Below are positions 7,380 through 15,001 of a stretch of 15,903 bases of DNA, piece by piece. Both the position numbers and the translations under genes were made by a program. The stretch is from Sedimentisphaerales bacterium. GTDB taxonomy: Bacteria; Planctomycetota; Phycisphaerae; Sedimentisphaerales; SG8-4. Positions within the stretch are counted from its first letter, which is position 1; each line of letters begins with the position of its first letter. The notes under the pieces are model-generated. The model saw only the letters and a program-made list of their open reading frames with translations. It did not search any database and had not been told where the DNA came from. Location: positions 1-15,903 of the forward strand of contig JAFGJR010000249.1 of NCBI GenBank assembly GCA_016928975.1, in the 5' to 3' direction.

Positions 7380-9002
7380 TCAACGGGTCTTGCGTTCGCC
7401 GAGCATGCGTTTGAGACGGCGCAGAATGCCGTCGCGCACCAGCTCCACCGGAGTCGTGGCGGAGGCTCGCAGCTTCTCCAGCGACTCGGCGTTCTCGGCG
7501 GCGCGGGCCGCCGCCAGGTCCGAGAGCACACGCGGGATCTCCTCTCGCAGCGAGAGCAGGTGTGCGAAAGCGACGCGGTCGAACTCCAGCAGCTCGCTGT
7601 TCGTGACGGCCGTCATGGTCGCGCTCCTGGGCAGGCCGGTCAGCAGGCTCATCTCGCCGAACAGCGCTCCCGGCTTGAGCTCGAACTCAATGGGACCGGC
7701 GGCCTCGGCATTCGCAATGCTGCCCCGCACCTTTCCCCGGACCAGCACATAGAACGATTCTCCCTCTTCGTTCTGCCGCATCAGGACCTCGCCGTGAGTG
7801 AAGCGAGCGCGTCTGACGTCCCTGGCCACGGTCTTCAACTCGTCGCGGCTGAGCAGGCAGACCCCATCGGCGCCGGCCATGAGTTTGCGTCCGAAGTCGC
7901 TGCTCAGGAGGTCGTCCACAATTCGCTCGATCTCCGACGCCAGCGGCTTCTCGAATTGCTGCGCATGAACCGCTTGCATGAAGTTGTCGAGCAGGCGACC
8001 GCTCATGGGGAAGGGAATCTCGATCCCTTGTCGGTTGAACTTGTACCAAATCATCCGCATGACGTGGCCTTCAATCGGCGTGCGCAGCTCGTAATGCTTC
8101 GACCAGAAGCGCAGCACGTAATCGATGCAGAAGTCCTTGAAGCCGGTCACGTGGGCCTCCGGCGCCGGATGCCTCTCGACCATGGGGACGCTGTCTGCGG
8201 CCTCCAGCAGGGCGGCAATGACGTCGCCCGGCGCGTCGCCGTAGCTGGCGGACACCGGCACCTCGTGGCGGCGCAGGCTCGTGGGTGTGGAGAAATTGCG
8301 AATGGTTGTGTCCGCCAGTCTGCCGTTGGGAACGATCACAATGTGTCCGCCGGTCGTTCGCAGACGGGTCTCTCGCCAGTTGACCAGGGTCACTTGTCCG
8401 ATCGTGCCGTCCACCTCGATCCAGTCGCCGGCCGACAAGGAACGACAGGCGTGCAGGGACATGCCCGCCAGCAGATTGCCGAGCACTCCTTGCATGGCGA
8501 AGCCGATGACGCCGGTCACGATCGCCGTCGAGGTGAGCAGCACGCCGATCTTGAAGTCCAGTTGGTATCGGATCAGCATGAAGGCGGTCACCAGCATGAT
8601 CGCCGGTCGCAGCAGGCCGCGAGTGAGCCGGCTGAGTGGACACGCACGTCCCATCTGGACGAACGTCTCGACGAACAGTCCTTCAGCGAGTCGGACGAGG
8701 GCATAAATGCCCCAGAACGACAGCCACGCCTGACGATATTTCGTCCAGGTCTGCAACTGGTCCATGCGGTCGAGCCAGTAGATCACCGGGAACGAGAGCA
8801 CCCCCACGAGAGCGGAAAAGGCCACGTAGTGGAGCAGCACTCCGACGAATTGCCGCCCGGAGCGACGCGCTGTCTCCACGCTGTCACTGGGAGCGAATCG
8901 CCGGCGCAATGGAATCGTCAGCACATATGCGACGAGCAGCACGCCTAGCGCCGGTGCGATGTTCTGGATGTGAGGCAGTATCGGGTTAAGCCATTTCAGC
9001 AT
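7380..9002 (-). CDS. MscS-family channel with C-terminal cyclic-nucleotide-binding domain (bCNG type)
   Basis: 540-aa inner-membrane channel. Hydrophobic helices at about 17-33, 52-75, 92-112 and 130-148 precede the pore helix (about 152-185), whose GVIGFAMQGVLGNLLAG matches the Gly/Ala-packed TM3 of MscS. The MscS beta domain follows: GDWIEVDGTIGQV, TTGGHIVIVPNG, and the alpha-beta domain to about 350. Residues 375-490 form a cyclic-nucleotide-binding domain with the phosphate-binding cassette ALFGEMSLLTGLPRSATMTA (446-465), including the expected Glu450 and Arg459. Such fusions are the bacterial CNG channels of the MscS superfamily, reported to open on cAMP binding. The ATG at 9002 has GAGGA at good spacing and lies 10 bp after the stop of the hydrolase gene; an in-frame ATG at 9020 would overlap that gene. 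It is last in an operon with an adenylate cyclase, which points to cAMP as ligand. Confidence 0.93.
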   Translation of the reverse strand: MLKWLNPILPHIQNIAPALGVLLVAYVLTIPLRRRFAPSDSVETARRSGRQFVGVLLHYVAFSALVGVLSFPVIYWLDRMDQLQTWTKYRQAWLSFWGIYALVRLAEGLFVETFVQMGRACPLSRLTRGLLRPAIMLVTAFMLIRYQLDFKIGVLLTSTAIVTGVIGFAMQGVLGNLLAGMSLHACRSLSAGDWIEVDGTIGQVTLVNWRETRLRTTGGHIVIVPNGRLADTTIRNFSTPTSLRRHEVPVSASYGDAPGDVIAALLEAADSVPMVERHPAPEAHVTGFKDFCIDYVLRFWSKHYELRTPIEGHVMRMIWYKFNRQGIEIPFPMSGRLLDNFMQAVHAQQFEKPLASEIERIVDDLLSSDFGRKLMAGADGVCLLSRDELKTVARDVRRARFTHGEVLMRQNEEGESFYVLVRGKVRGSIANAEAAGPIEFELKPGALFGEMSLLTGLPRSATMTAVTNSELLEFDRVAFAHLLSLREEIPRVLSDLAAARAAENAESLEKLRASATTPVELVRDGILRRLKRMLGERKTR

Positions 9003-9012
9003 GCTTGGTTCC

Positions 9013-9888
9013 TCAACCATCGATTGTCAACCACTCTCCGGCCCGCGCGAGCATGCCGCCAGGCGTACGTTCTTTCACCTGCTGTTCCACGGCCCGTAGC
9101 GTCTTGTCATCCGCGTCCGGGGCATGGTGACCCAGGAGCACCCGCTTCACGCCTGCGGACCGGGCAATCGCCAGGCAGTCTTCCCAGCAACTGTGCCCCC
9201 ACCCGGCAAAGGCGGCCTGATCTGCCTCGGCGAAATGGGCATCCATGATGAGCAGGTCGGCGGGGCTGGGTTCGCGGCACATCGCCAGGAACGCCGCCTC
9301 ATCAGCCGGCGTTCGCTTTCGCCATTCGAGATCGGTCGCGAAGACCACGGACGCTGCGCCACTGGCATCATCGATGCGATAGGCCAGGCACCCGCCCGGA
9401 TGCGGCACGGGACAGCCGCGGATGTGCAAGTTCTGGCGGAGGATGAGCATAGGCTTCTGCCTCTCTGGCACCGGCAAAGCAGTGCGGGCCGAAGCCCATC
9501 CTGCGAACTCGAAGTGTGCGCTCATCTGCTCCCAGGATACCGGCCAGTACGGTGGGGCGAGCAGGCGCGTCACGGCGTCGCGAACGCCCCCATCGGCGAA
9601 GGTCGGGCCCACCAAGTTGAAGGACCAGTCCCGCTTGTGAAATAGGGGGTTCATCATCAGCCCGGCCACGTGGTCGAGATGGTAGTGCGAGAACAGCACA
9701 GTCACCTTACCCGGTTCTGTCTGTGCCAACTGCTCGGCAACGGCGCGCATGCCGGTGCCGGCGTCGAGCACCAGTCGTTCGCCGCGCGAGCCAATGAGCA
9801 GCAGAGACGTCGTGTCGCCGCCGAATTCTTCGAAGGCGCCTCCAAGAGCCGGTCGGCTCCCGCGCATTCCGCCGATGAACAGCCGCAT
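9013..9888 (-). CDS. MBL-fold metallohydrolase, candidate cAMP phosphodiesterase
   Basis: 291-aa metallo-beta-lactamase-fold hydrolase without signal peptide, so cytosolic. The complete dinuclear zinc site is visible: SHYHLDH (His68, His70, Asp72, His73), His163 in VPHPGG, Asp186 in FATDLEW and His254 in LGHHAPDADD. The N-terminal GGMRGSRP and GGDTTS motifs are shared with the RNase Z/PhnP/phosphodiesterase branch that cleaves phosphodiesters. HYHLDHVAGLMM follows the class II cyclic-nucleotide phosphodiesterase signature through its first twelve positions (pattern recalled from memory) and then departs (NP instead of xS). Sitting between an adenylate cyclase and a cNMP-gated channel, it is a good candidate to degrade cAMP; that is inference. 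The ATG at 9888 has GGAG with 8-base spacing; an ATG at 9894 overlaps the cyclase stop (ATGA) and is the alternative start. Either way translation is probably coupled. Confidence 0.9.
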   Translation of the reverse strand: MRLFIGGMRGSRPALGGAFEEFGGDTTSLLLIGSRGERLVLDAGTGMRAVAEQLAQTEPGKVTVLFSHYHLDHVAGLMMNPLFHKRDWSFNLVGPTFADGGVRDAVTRLLAPPYWPVSWEQMSAHFEFAGWASARTALPVPERQKPMLILRQNLHIRGCPVPHPGGCLAYRIDDASGAASVVFATDLEWRKRTPADEAAFLAMCREPSPADLLIMDAHFAEADQAAFAGWGHSCWEDCLAIARSAGVKRVLLGHHAPDADDKTLRAVEQQVKERTPGGMLARAGEWLTIDG

Positions 9889-9890
9889 CG

Positions 9891-11996
9891 TCATTTCTCC
9901 GTCAGCCCCCAGACCCCGTCCCATGAAGCAGGAGGACGGGCGCACAGGTCCGCGCAACGTCGGGCGTAACGTTGTGCCGCCGGATCTTCGGACAATCGCT
10001 CAAAGATCTCCCTCGCTTGAGCGAAGCGGCCTTCGCGGAAATGCGTCAGTCCCTCGGCAAAGGCCTCCCAGCCGTCCGGCACGGTGTCGCCGGCGAACCC
10101 CGTCAACTCGTACACCGGCACGGCGGTCTTTCTACCTACCACGCGGAGATCCGCCAGCTTGCGCCCGCCGAATCCGGCAGACGCCAGCTTCCACGTGCTC
10201 CCGGAGACCATCAACTCAGTGCCAAAGGCCTTGTTGGCGCCTTCCAGGCGGGAAGCCAGGTTCGCCGCGTCGCCCAGGATCGTGTAGTTGAATCGCTTGC
10301 GGGAACCCATATTGCCCACGACAACCTCGCCGGTGTTGAGGCCGACTCTCATCCGCAAGGCGGCCCCGGTGCGCTGCAGGTAGGTCTCGCGAAGCTCGGC
10401 CAGCCGTCGCTGGCATCGCAACGCGGCACGGCAGGCGCGCACGGCATGGTCCGATTGCTCCAGCGGCGCGTTCCAGAACGCGATGATCGCGTCACCCTCG
10501 TATTTGTCGAGCGTGCCACCCTCGTCCATGATGATGTCCGTCATCTCGCTGAGGTAGTCGTTCAGCAGGCCCGTCAGCTCAACCGGACCGAGCCTCTCCG
10601 AGAATGTCGAGAAGCCGGCGAGGTCCGTGAACATGATCGTTAGCTCTCGCTTCTCGCCGCCAAGCTGGAGATGCTTGGGATCGCGGAGAATCTTCTCGAT
10701 CACGTCAGCGCTGAGGTAGTGGCGGAACGCCTGCTTGATGAACGCTTTCTGACGCCCTTCGGTCCAGTAGTTGGCAGCCAGCGCGCCGACCATGCTCAGC
10801 GCAGAGCCGCTGGCCTGTGTCACGACCGGCCACCACTGTCCCTGGGCGTACGCGACGAAGCCAACAAGAACCGGCACGCCCAGCCACAGGAGAGCCAGCG
10901 GTCCCGCCTGCCACCATTTGCCGCCGTAGGTCAGGCAGACCGCGGCGGCCAGAGACGCAATCATCACGCCGAGGATGACCATCGGCGCCGGCGCGTCGGC
11001 GATGAAGGAGTCGGTGAGCAGATTGTCAACGAGCGTGGCGTGCAACACGACGCCGGGACACCTGGGATTGACTGGAACTGGCCGCAGGTCCAACAGACCC
11101 GGCGCGCTGTACCCGACGAAGACATAGCAGTCCTTGAAGGTCTCCGGTGACAGGGGTCCCGTGTCACCGTCTCGCAGGCGCAGCTCGGATTGGATGACCG
11201 CGGCGGCGGAGAACGCTTCCGGCAGACCGTCGCGACCCCGGAATCGCAGGATCGCCCGGCCTTGCCGGTCGAGGGGAATGGTCCTATCGCCAATCGCCAA
11301 TTGCCTGCCTGATGCGGTCACAGACGCGGGTTCCGCTTCACCACGCGTAGTGAGCCACGCGGCCAGTCCCAGGGCCGGGATGGTGCTTCCGTCAAAGCGG
11401 CGAAATGGCGAGATCCGGCGGAACACGCCGTCGGGATCGGGAGTACCGGCAACGTGTCCGATGGCCCTCGCACCGGTGGCCACCTCGGCAACCGGGAACA
11501 GCATGTTGGCATCTTCCGCCGTGGCAGGCAGGTCGATCTTCAGGTCAGGACGCGGCAAGTAGTCCGGCCAGGTGGCCCGGTCCCCGCCCGGCATGGCCGT
11601 CAGGACAGCCGGCGTACCGTCTCGCAACGCCTGCCCCAGCGCCTCGTCGTCCGGGACGCCCCGCCCGGAAGGGTCCGTGAAGAGCACGTCGATGGAAACG
11701 ACCCGGGCCCCGGCTCTCGCGCAGAATGCCGCGATCGCGCCGTACACCTCCCGGGGCCAGGGCCAGCCCCAATCAGGATTCTCTCGTTGCGCCCAGTCGA
11801 GGCTCGCCTGGTCCAGCAGAATCAGTTTCACCTGGGGAGAGAGTGTCTCTCGTTGCGAGAAGAACCTCGCACGCCATGTCCAGGTCGGGGCCTCCCACGA
11901 TTCGAGCCAGCCCAGATGCCATAGAAGGAGTGTCACCGTGCCGGCGACCAGGCCGATCGTCACGCCACGCAGACACTTGCCAAAGTACTTTGACAT
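9891..11996 (-). CDS. CHASE2-domain class III adenylate cyclase
   Basis: 701-aa membrane cyclase. Order: one N-terminal membrane helix (9-27); an extracytoplasmic CHASE2 sensor (about 40-332, with VVSIDVLFTDPS and YVFVGYSAPGLLD typical of the family); three membrane helices (about 338-357, 365-385, 390-408); a class III cyclase catalytic domain (450-632); and a TPR-like tail (643-685). Catalytic residues are complete for a homodimer: metal Asp458 (FTDLAGFS) and Asp502 (YEGDAII), adenine-selecting Lys498 paired with Thr572 (NYTILGDAANL), Asn579 and Arg583. The Lys/Thr pair is that of class IIIb adenylate cyclases, a group often stimulated by bicarbonate, so cAMP rather than cGMP is expected. 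The ATG at 11996 follows GGTGGAAG. It starts 43 bp after the protease gene and its stop overlaps the next gene's alternative start. The periplasmic signal sensed by CHASE2 is unknown. Confidence 0.95.
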   Translation of the reverse strand: MSKYFGKCLRGVTIGLVAGTVTLLLWHLGWLESWEAPTWTWRARFFSQRETLSPQVKLILLDQASLDWAQRENPDWGWPWPREVYGAIAAFCARAGARVVSIDVLFTDPSGRGVPDDEALGQALRDGTPAVLTAMPGGDRATWPDYLPRPDLKIDLPATAEDANMLFPVAEVATGARAIGHVAGTPDPDGVFRRISPFRRFDGSTIPALGLAAWLTTRGEAEPASVTASGRQLAIGDRTIPLDRQGRAILRFRGRDGLPEAFSAAAVIQSELRLRDGDTGPLSPETFKDCYVFVGYSAPGLLDLRPVPVNPRCPGVVLHATLVDNLLTDSFIADAPAPMVILGVMIASLAAAVCLTYGGKWWQAGPLALLWLGVPVLVGFVAYAQGQWWPVVTQASGSALSMVGALAANYWTEGRQKAFIKQAFRHYLSADVIEKILRDPKHLQLGGEKRELTIMFTDLAGFSTFSERLGPVELTGLLNDYLSEMTDIIMDEGGTLDKYEGDAIIAFWNAPLEQSDHAVRACRAALRCQRRLAELRETYLQRTGAALRMRVGLNTGEVVVGNMGSRKRFNYTILGDAANLASRLEGANKAFGTELMVSGSTWKLASAGFGGRKLADLRVVGRKTAVPVYELTGFAGDTVPDGWEAFAEGLTHFREGRFAQAREIFERLSEDPAAQRYARRCADLCARPPASWDGVWGLTEK

Positions 11997-12039
11997 AAAG
12001 GTGCTTCCACCCGCGATGCAGGCCGGGGACTCGGCGGCT

Positions 12040-12984
12040 TCACTGCACGGTCACAATCGGCTGCAGGGCGGCTGCGAAACGCTGCTGCCGAGCGGCGTCA
12101 ACGGGGATGTCCTGGCGCTTCGTCTTTATTCGGAGCGAACCGATACGGCTCCCGGCCGAGGGATGCGTTCTGGCAAATCCGGGCCCGCCCCCGCTGGTCA
12201 GCTTCTGCATTCGCTCCAGCATGGCGATCATGGCCGCCTTCGGATAGCCGGCCCGGCTCAGAAGGTCCACGGCGGCGTGATCCGCTTCGAATTCCTGTGC
12301 TTGACTGTAGCCGTTCGTGGTGAGGGTCTTCACCACGTCGCCCACGCAGTCCTCGAACTGGCCGGTCAGCTTCGCCAGGTTTTCGCCGCCGAGCTGCTTG
12401 GCAGACTCGGACGCCATAATCAGGAACGCCTCGGTCAAGCGTGCCCCCTTGATCGCGCTGAGACCGTGCTTCTTCTCGACGTGGCAAATCTCGTGCGCCA
12501 GCACCGCCGCCAACTCATCCTCCGTCCTGCAACAGCGGAGCATTCCCCGCGTTACGAGGATCAACCCGCCCGGCGCAGCGAACGCATTGATCTCGTTGGA
12601 ATCCAGCAGCAGGAAGTGGTAGCCGCCAAACGTCTCGGGACGTTTGGAGAAGACAGCGAGCGATTGGCCGAGCAGGTTCACGTACTTGTTCGCCTCGGGT
12701 TGATCGAGTGGCGGATACGTCCGGAGCACCTGGGCGACCACGGCCCGTCCGATGTAGTACTCCTGCTCCGGCGTGATGTCCTGAAATGACTTGTCGAACG
12801 CCGTGGCGCTTGTCGTGATTGCCTTCCCCTGGTCGGCGGTGATCAAGCCGGCCCGCTGCGCAACCCCGGTGCCCACCTTGGAGATCTTTCCGCAGCCGGA
12901 CAACAACGTCGTCGCCAACGCAGCCGAGAACAGGACCACGCGCACGATCCGGGGAGAACGCCTCAGACTGAATTGCTTGCTCAT
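12040..12984 (-). CDS. M48-family metalloprotease, lipoprotein
   Basis: 314-aa zinc metallopeptidase. Lipobox LLSGC makes Cys31 the lipidated residue, so it should sit in the periplasm anchored to a membrane. The active site HEICH (164-168) lies in the helix of LAAVLAHEICHVEKKH, and the third ligand is expected in the ExxxD motif EFEAD (Glu231-Asp235). NAFAAPGGLILVTRGML upstream of the helix is the standard M48 strand. Relatives (BepA, LoiP, YcaL in E. coli) trim or degrade misassembled envelope proteins; whether this one does so is inferred. The ATG at 12984 has GGGAGG with 6-base spacing and overlaps the preceding SH3 gene's stop by four bases (ATGA), so the two are likely made together. 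The cyclase gene follows after 43 bp. No TPR domain is attached, unlike BepA. Confidence 0.95.
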   Translation of the reverse strand: MSKQFSLRRSPRIVRVVLFSAALATTLLSGCGKISKVGTGVAQRAGLITADQGKAITTSATAFDKSFQDITPEQEYYIGRAVVAQVLRTYPPLDQPEANKYVNLLGQSLAVFSKRPETFGGYHFLLLDSNEINAFAAPGGLILVTRGMLRCCRTEDELAAVLAHEICHVEKKHGLSAIKGARLTEAFLIMASESAKQLGGENLAKLTGQFEDCVGDVVKTLTTNGYSQAQEFEADHAAVDLLSRAGYPKAAMIAMLERMQKLTSGGGPGFARTHPSAGSRIGSLRIKTKRQDIPVDAARQQRFAAALQPIVTVQ

Positions 12985-13445
12985 CGGGCACCTCCCGGCA
13001 GATGGCCTTCCAGGCGGAACTTCATGAGCTGCTCCGACGTCATGTTGAACGCAGCCATTCGATCCACCCAGGTGTAGTCCAGCGTGCCCTTCTTTCTGAC
13101 TTCCGCCTCAACCTGCTCGTTGAAGCCCTTGCCCGCCAGGGCGACCTCGTCCTGCGAGGCCCCGGTGGCCGTATCACCCACCCCCGCTCGCATGGTGACC
13201 GCCTTCTTGGTGAGCGCGCCCTCGTGCAACCAGCCCATCTTGCCGTCCGCGGTGGCTACGGGATACCAGCCGTTCTTCTTCGACCCGGCCTGGACCACGT
13301 CCCCGTAGGTCACCGTGGCAACGGCAGACCCCAGGTGAGAAGGAGTCGCGCGCACCTGAGTGGTACGCAGCCGAACGCTCATCGGCCCTGCGAGTGTCGT
13401 GCCGACAGAAATTGTCAGCAAAACGATGAAGACCCTGACCTTCAT
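12981..13445 (-). CDS. Secreted bacterial SH3-domain protein
   Basis: 154 aa from the ATG at 13445, which has GGGAGG with 8-base spacing; upstream in-frame codons lack coding character. Signal peptide 1-19 (FIVLLTISVGTTLA, cleavage after Ala19). Residues 22-80 form a bacterial SH3 (SH3b) domain: VRLRTTQVRATPS, VTYGDVVQAG, NGWYPVAT and GKMGWLHEGAL are its usual strand motifs, a fold used for binding peptidoglycan or peptides. The remainder (98-148) is a helical region, EVALAGKGFNEQVEAE then LDYTWVDRMAAFNMTSEQL, that I recall near M48 proteases in other bacteria. First gene of the operon; overlaps the protease start by four bases. A periplasmic adaptor for the protease or a wall-binding input for the CHASE2 cyclase are both reasonable guesses. 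Confidence 0.88.
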   Translation of the reverse strand: MKVRVFIVLLTISVGTTLAGPMSVRLRTTQVRATPSHLGSAVATVTYGDVVQAGSKKNGWYPVATADGKMGWLHEGALTKKAVTMRAGVGDTATGASQDEVALAGKGFNEQVEAEVRKKGTLDYTWVDRMAAFNMTSEQLMKFRLEGHLPGGAR

Positions 13446-13522
13446 GACATGAGCCTCCCATGAGACCGTATTCCAACCTCGCCGCCCGAAACCACGATAT
13501 GGATCAGGCAGCACTGGGTGAG

Positions 13523-13551
13523 ATGATATCGGGTGCAACCGTCGGGGGCAA
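13523..13551 (-). promoter_or_regulatory. Candidate promoter of the SH3-M48-cyclase-MBL-channel operon
   Basis: On the minus strand TTGCCC (13546-13551, 4/6) and TATCAT (13523-13528, 5/6) are spaced 17 bp. Transcription would begin near 13516, giving a leader of about 70 nt before the SH3 gene. No operator-like repeat is obvious. Confidence 0.45.
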
Positions 13552-13575
13552 GCCGTCACGACACTTCTCCCATGA

Positions 13576-13603
13576 TTGACATTGGCCGGTCACGGCAGAT
13601 TCC
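13576..13603 (+). promoter_or_regulatory. Possible promoter of the SEDS gene
   Basis: A consensus TTGACA at 13576-13581 lies 70 bp before the ATG of the SEDS gene, but the best -10 at 16-bp spacing is only GATTCC (13598-13603). It may need an activator, or the -35 match may be chance. Confidence 0.25.
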
Positions 13604-13650
13604 AGCGTCCGGATGTGTACGCCGGGCGGGTTGTGTGGTAAGGTAGCGGC

Positions 13651-14907
13651 ATGCACAACTTCATCAAAGGGAGGCTCTTGCTGGTGCGTGTCTGCCTGCT
13701 GGCCTGCACGTTCCTGCTGGTGGCGACTGGGGTGGCGACACTGTACGCCGTCGGCCATCCCGCCGAGACCAGCGTCGGCATGGACCCGGCGGAGCTGGCG
13801 GAGTTGGCCGGGTACTGGAAGAAGCAGCTCATGTTCGCCGTCATCGGCCTGGGCGGCTTCGTCGCAGCCAACCTCGTCAACTACCGCAAGCTCGGCGAAG
13901 TCAGCTACGCGATGTACGGCGTCATCCTCGTTATGCTTGCCCTGCTGTTGGTCAGCCGCTTTGTCGGCGGACTGCCTTTCATGGAGCCCTCGCACGGGGC
14001 ATTTCGCTGGATCCAGGTGGACATCGCCGGTCACCAACTGCCCTCCATTCAGCCATCCGAGCTGTGCAAGATCGCCTACATCCTGGCGCTGGCGTGGTAC
14101 CTTCGCTACCGGAGCAACTATCGCAGCTTCAAAGCCCTGCTGGGCCCGTTCGCCCTGACGCTGCTGCCGATGGCGTTGATCCTGCTCGAGCCGGACCTGG
14201 GCACCGTGATGCTGATGCTTCCGGTGCTGTTCTCGATGCTCTTCATCGCGGGCGCTCGCGCCAAGCACCTGCTGTTCATCATCCTGCTGGCCGTCCTGGT
14301 CAGTCCGGCCATGTGGCTCAAGATGGAGCCCTACCAGCGCCGCCGCGTCAGCAGCGTCCTGCTCCAGAGCGACTGGATTCGCGCCAGGGTCATGGCGAAC
14401 CCGACGCTGAGCAACCTCGTCGTCGGCGGCAAGTTCAGCGAACGACTGTGGCGAAGCGACTGGGGCTTCCACATCATCCGCTCCAAGTACGCCGTGGCGT
14501 CGGGCGGACTGAGCGGCACCGGATTCGGCCGGGGGCCTTTCGTCAAGTACAACTTCCTGCCCGAGCGGCACAACGACTTCATCTTCTCGGTCCTCGCCCA
14601 CCAATGGGGCTTCCTCGGCTGCCTGGGCGTGCTGCTGCTATACGCGCTGATGGTCGCGTGCAGCCTGGAGATCGGGGCGAACAACATCGACCCGTTTGCC
14701 CGTCTGGTGGCCATAGGCGTCGCGGCCATGTTCGTCATTGAGATCGCCGTCAACATCGGCATGACTCTGGGTATCATGCCCGTCACAGGCCTGACTCTTC
14801 CGTTCATCAGTTACGGCGGCTCCAGCCTGCTGGTCAACATGATGACCATCGGCCTGCTCAACAACATCGGCCGCTGCCGACCCTTCACCGTCGCCCCCAA
14901 GCGATGA
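13651..14907 (+). CDS. SEDS peptidoglycan glycosyltransferase (RodA/FtsW family)
   Basis: 418-aa polytopic inner-membrane protein that polymerises lipid II into glycan strands with a class B PBP partner. About ten hydrophobic helices are visible. Family motifs: QPSELCKI (134-141), EPDLGT (180-185), ASGGLSGTGFGRG (283-295), LPERHNDFIFSVLA (303-316), whose Asp309 aligns with the essential catalytic Asp of RodA, and LPFISYGGSSLL (383-394). The ATG at 13651 has AAGG with 7-base spacing. The loop before SGG (about 224-280) departs from the usual DP-GxGYQ..QS pattern, and AHQWGF replaces the common AEEFGF, so it is a divergent member. RodA and FtsW cannot be separated with confidence; no PBP, MreB or division gene is adjacent. 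It is divergent from the cyclase operon. Its presence means the host makes peptidoglycan or kept the machinery. Confidence 0.93.
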   Translation: MHNFIKGRLLLVRVCLLACTFLLVATGVATLYAVGHPAETSVGMDPAELAELAGYWKKQLMFAVIGLGGFVAANLVNYRKLGEVSYAMYGVILVMLALLLVSRFVGGLPFMEPSHGAFRWIQVDIAGHQLPSIQPSELCKIAYILALAWYLRYRSNYRSFKALLGPFALTLLPMALILLEPDLGTVMLMLPVLFSMLFIAGARAKHLLFIILLAVLVSPAMWLKMEPYQRRRVSSVLLQSDWIRARVMANPTLSNLVVGGKFSERLWRSDWGFHIIRSKYAVASGGLSGTGFGRGPFVKYNFLPERHNDFIFSVLAHQWGFLGCLGVLLLYALMVACSLEIGANNIDPFARLVAIGVAAMFVIEIAVNIGMTLGIMPVTGLTLPFISYGGSSLLVNMMTIGLLNNIGRCRPFTVAPKR

Positions 14908-14944
14908 AATGGCCCGCCCCCAGGGCACGCAAGACCCGGATCGG

Positions 14945-15001
14945 CCTGAATTGGCTTTGTTCCACATACCCGGTCCTCAGTGGCGCCGCAAAGCGTTTCT
15001 T
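14945..15001 (+). repeat. 57-bp composite repeat, copy A
   Basis: Matches 15167-15223 at 49 of 57 positions without gaps, offset 222 bp. It includes the short TTGGCTTTGTT unit, then a CAGTGRCGCCGCAARGCGTT block. Confidence 0.8.

Noticed and set aside
4141..7380. Att-type direct repeat of the tRNA 3' end bounding an island
   Set aside because: I found no second copy of GGTTCGAATCCTACC in the window and no integrase gene.
7560..8948. 462-aa open frame on the plus strand opposite the channel gene
   Set aside because: Antisense shadow of the MscS/cNMP protein; His/Gln/Gly-rich with no family features.
13504..14604. 366-aa open frame on the minus strand opposite the SEDS gene
   Set aside because: Low-complexity Gln/Asp/His sequence antisense to ten membrane helices; would also cover the promoter region of the cyclase operon.
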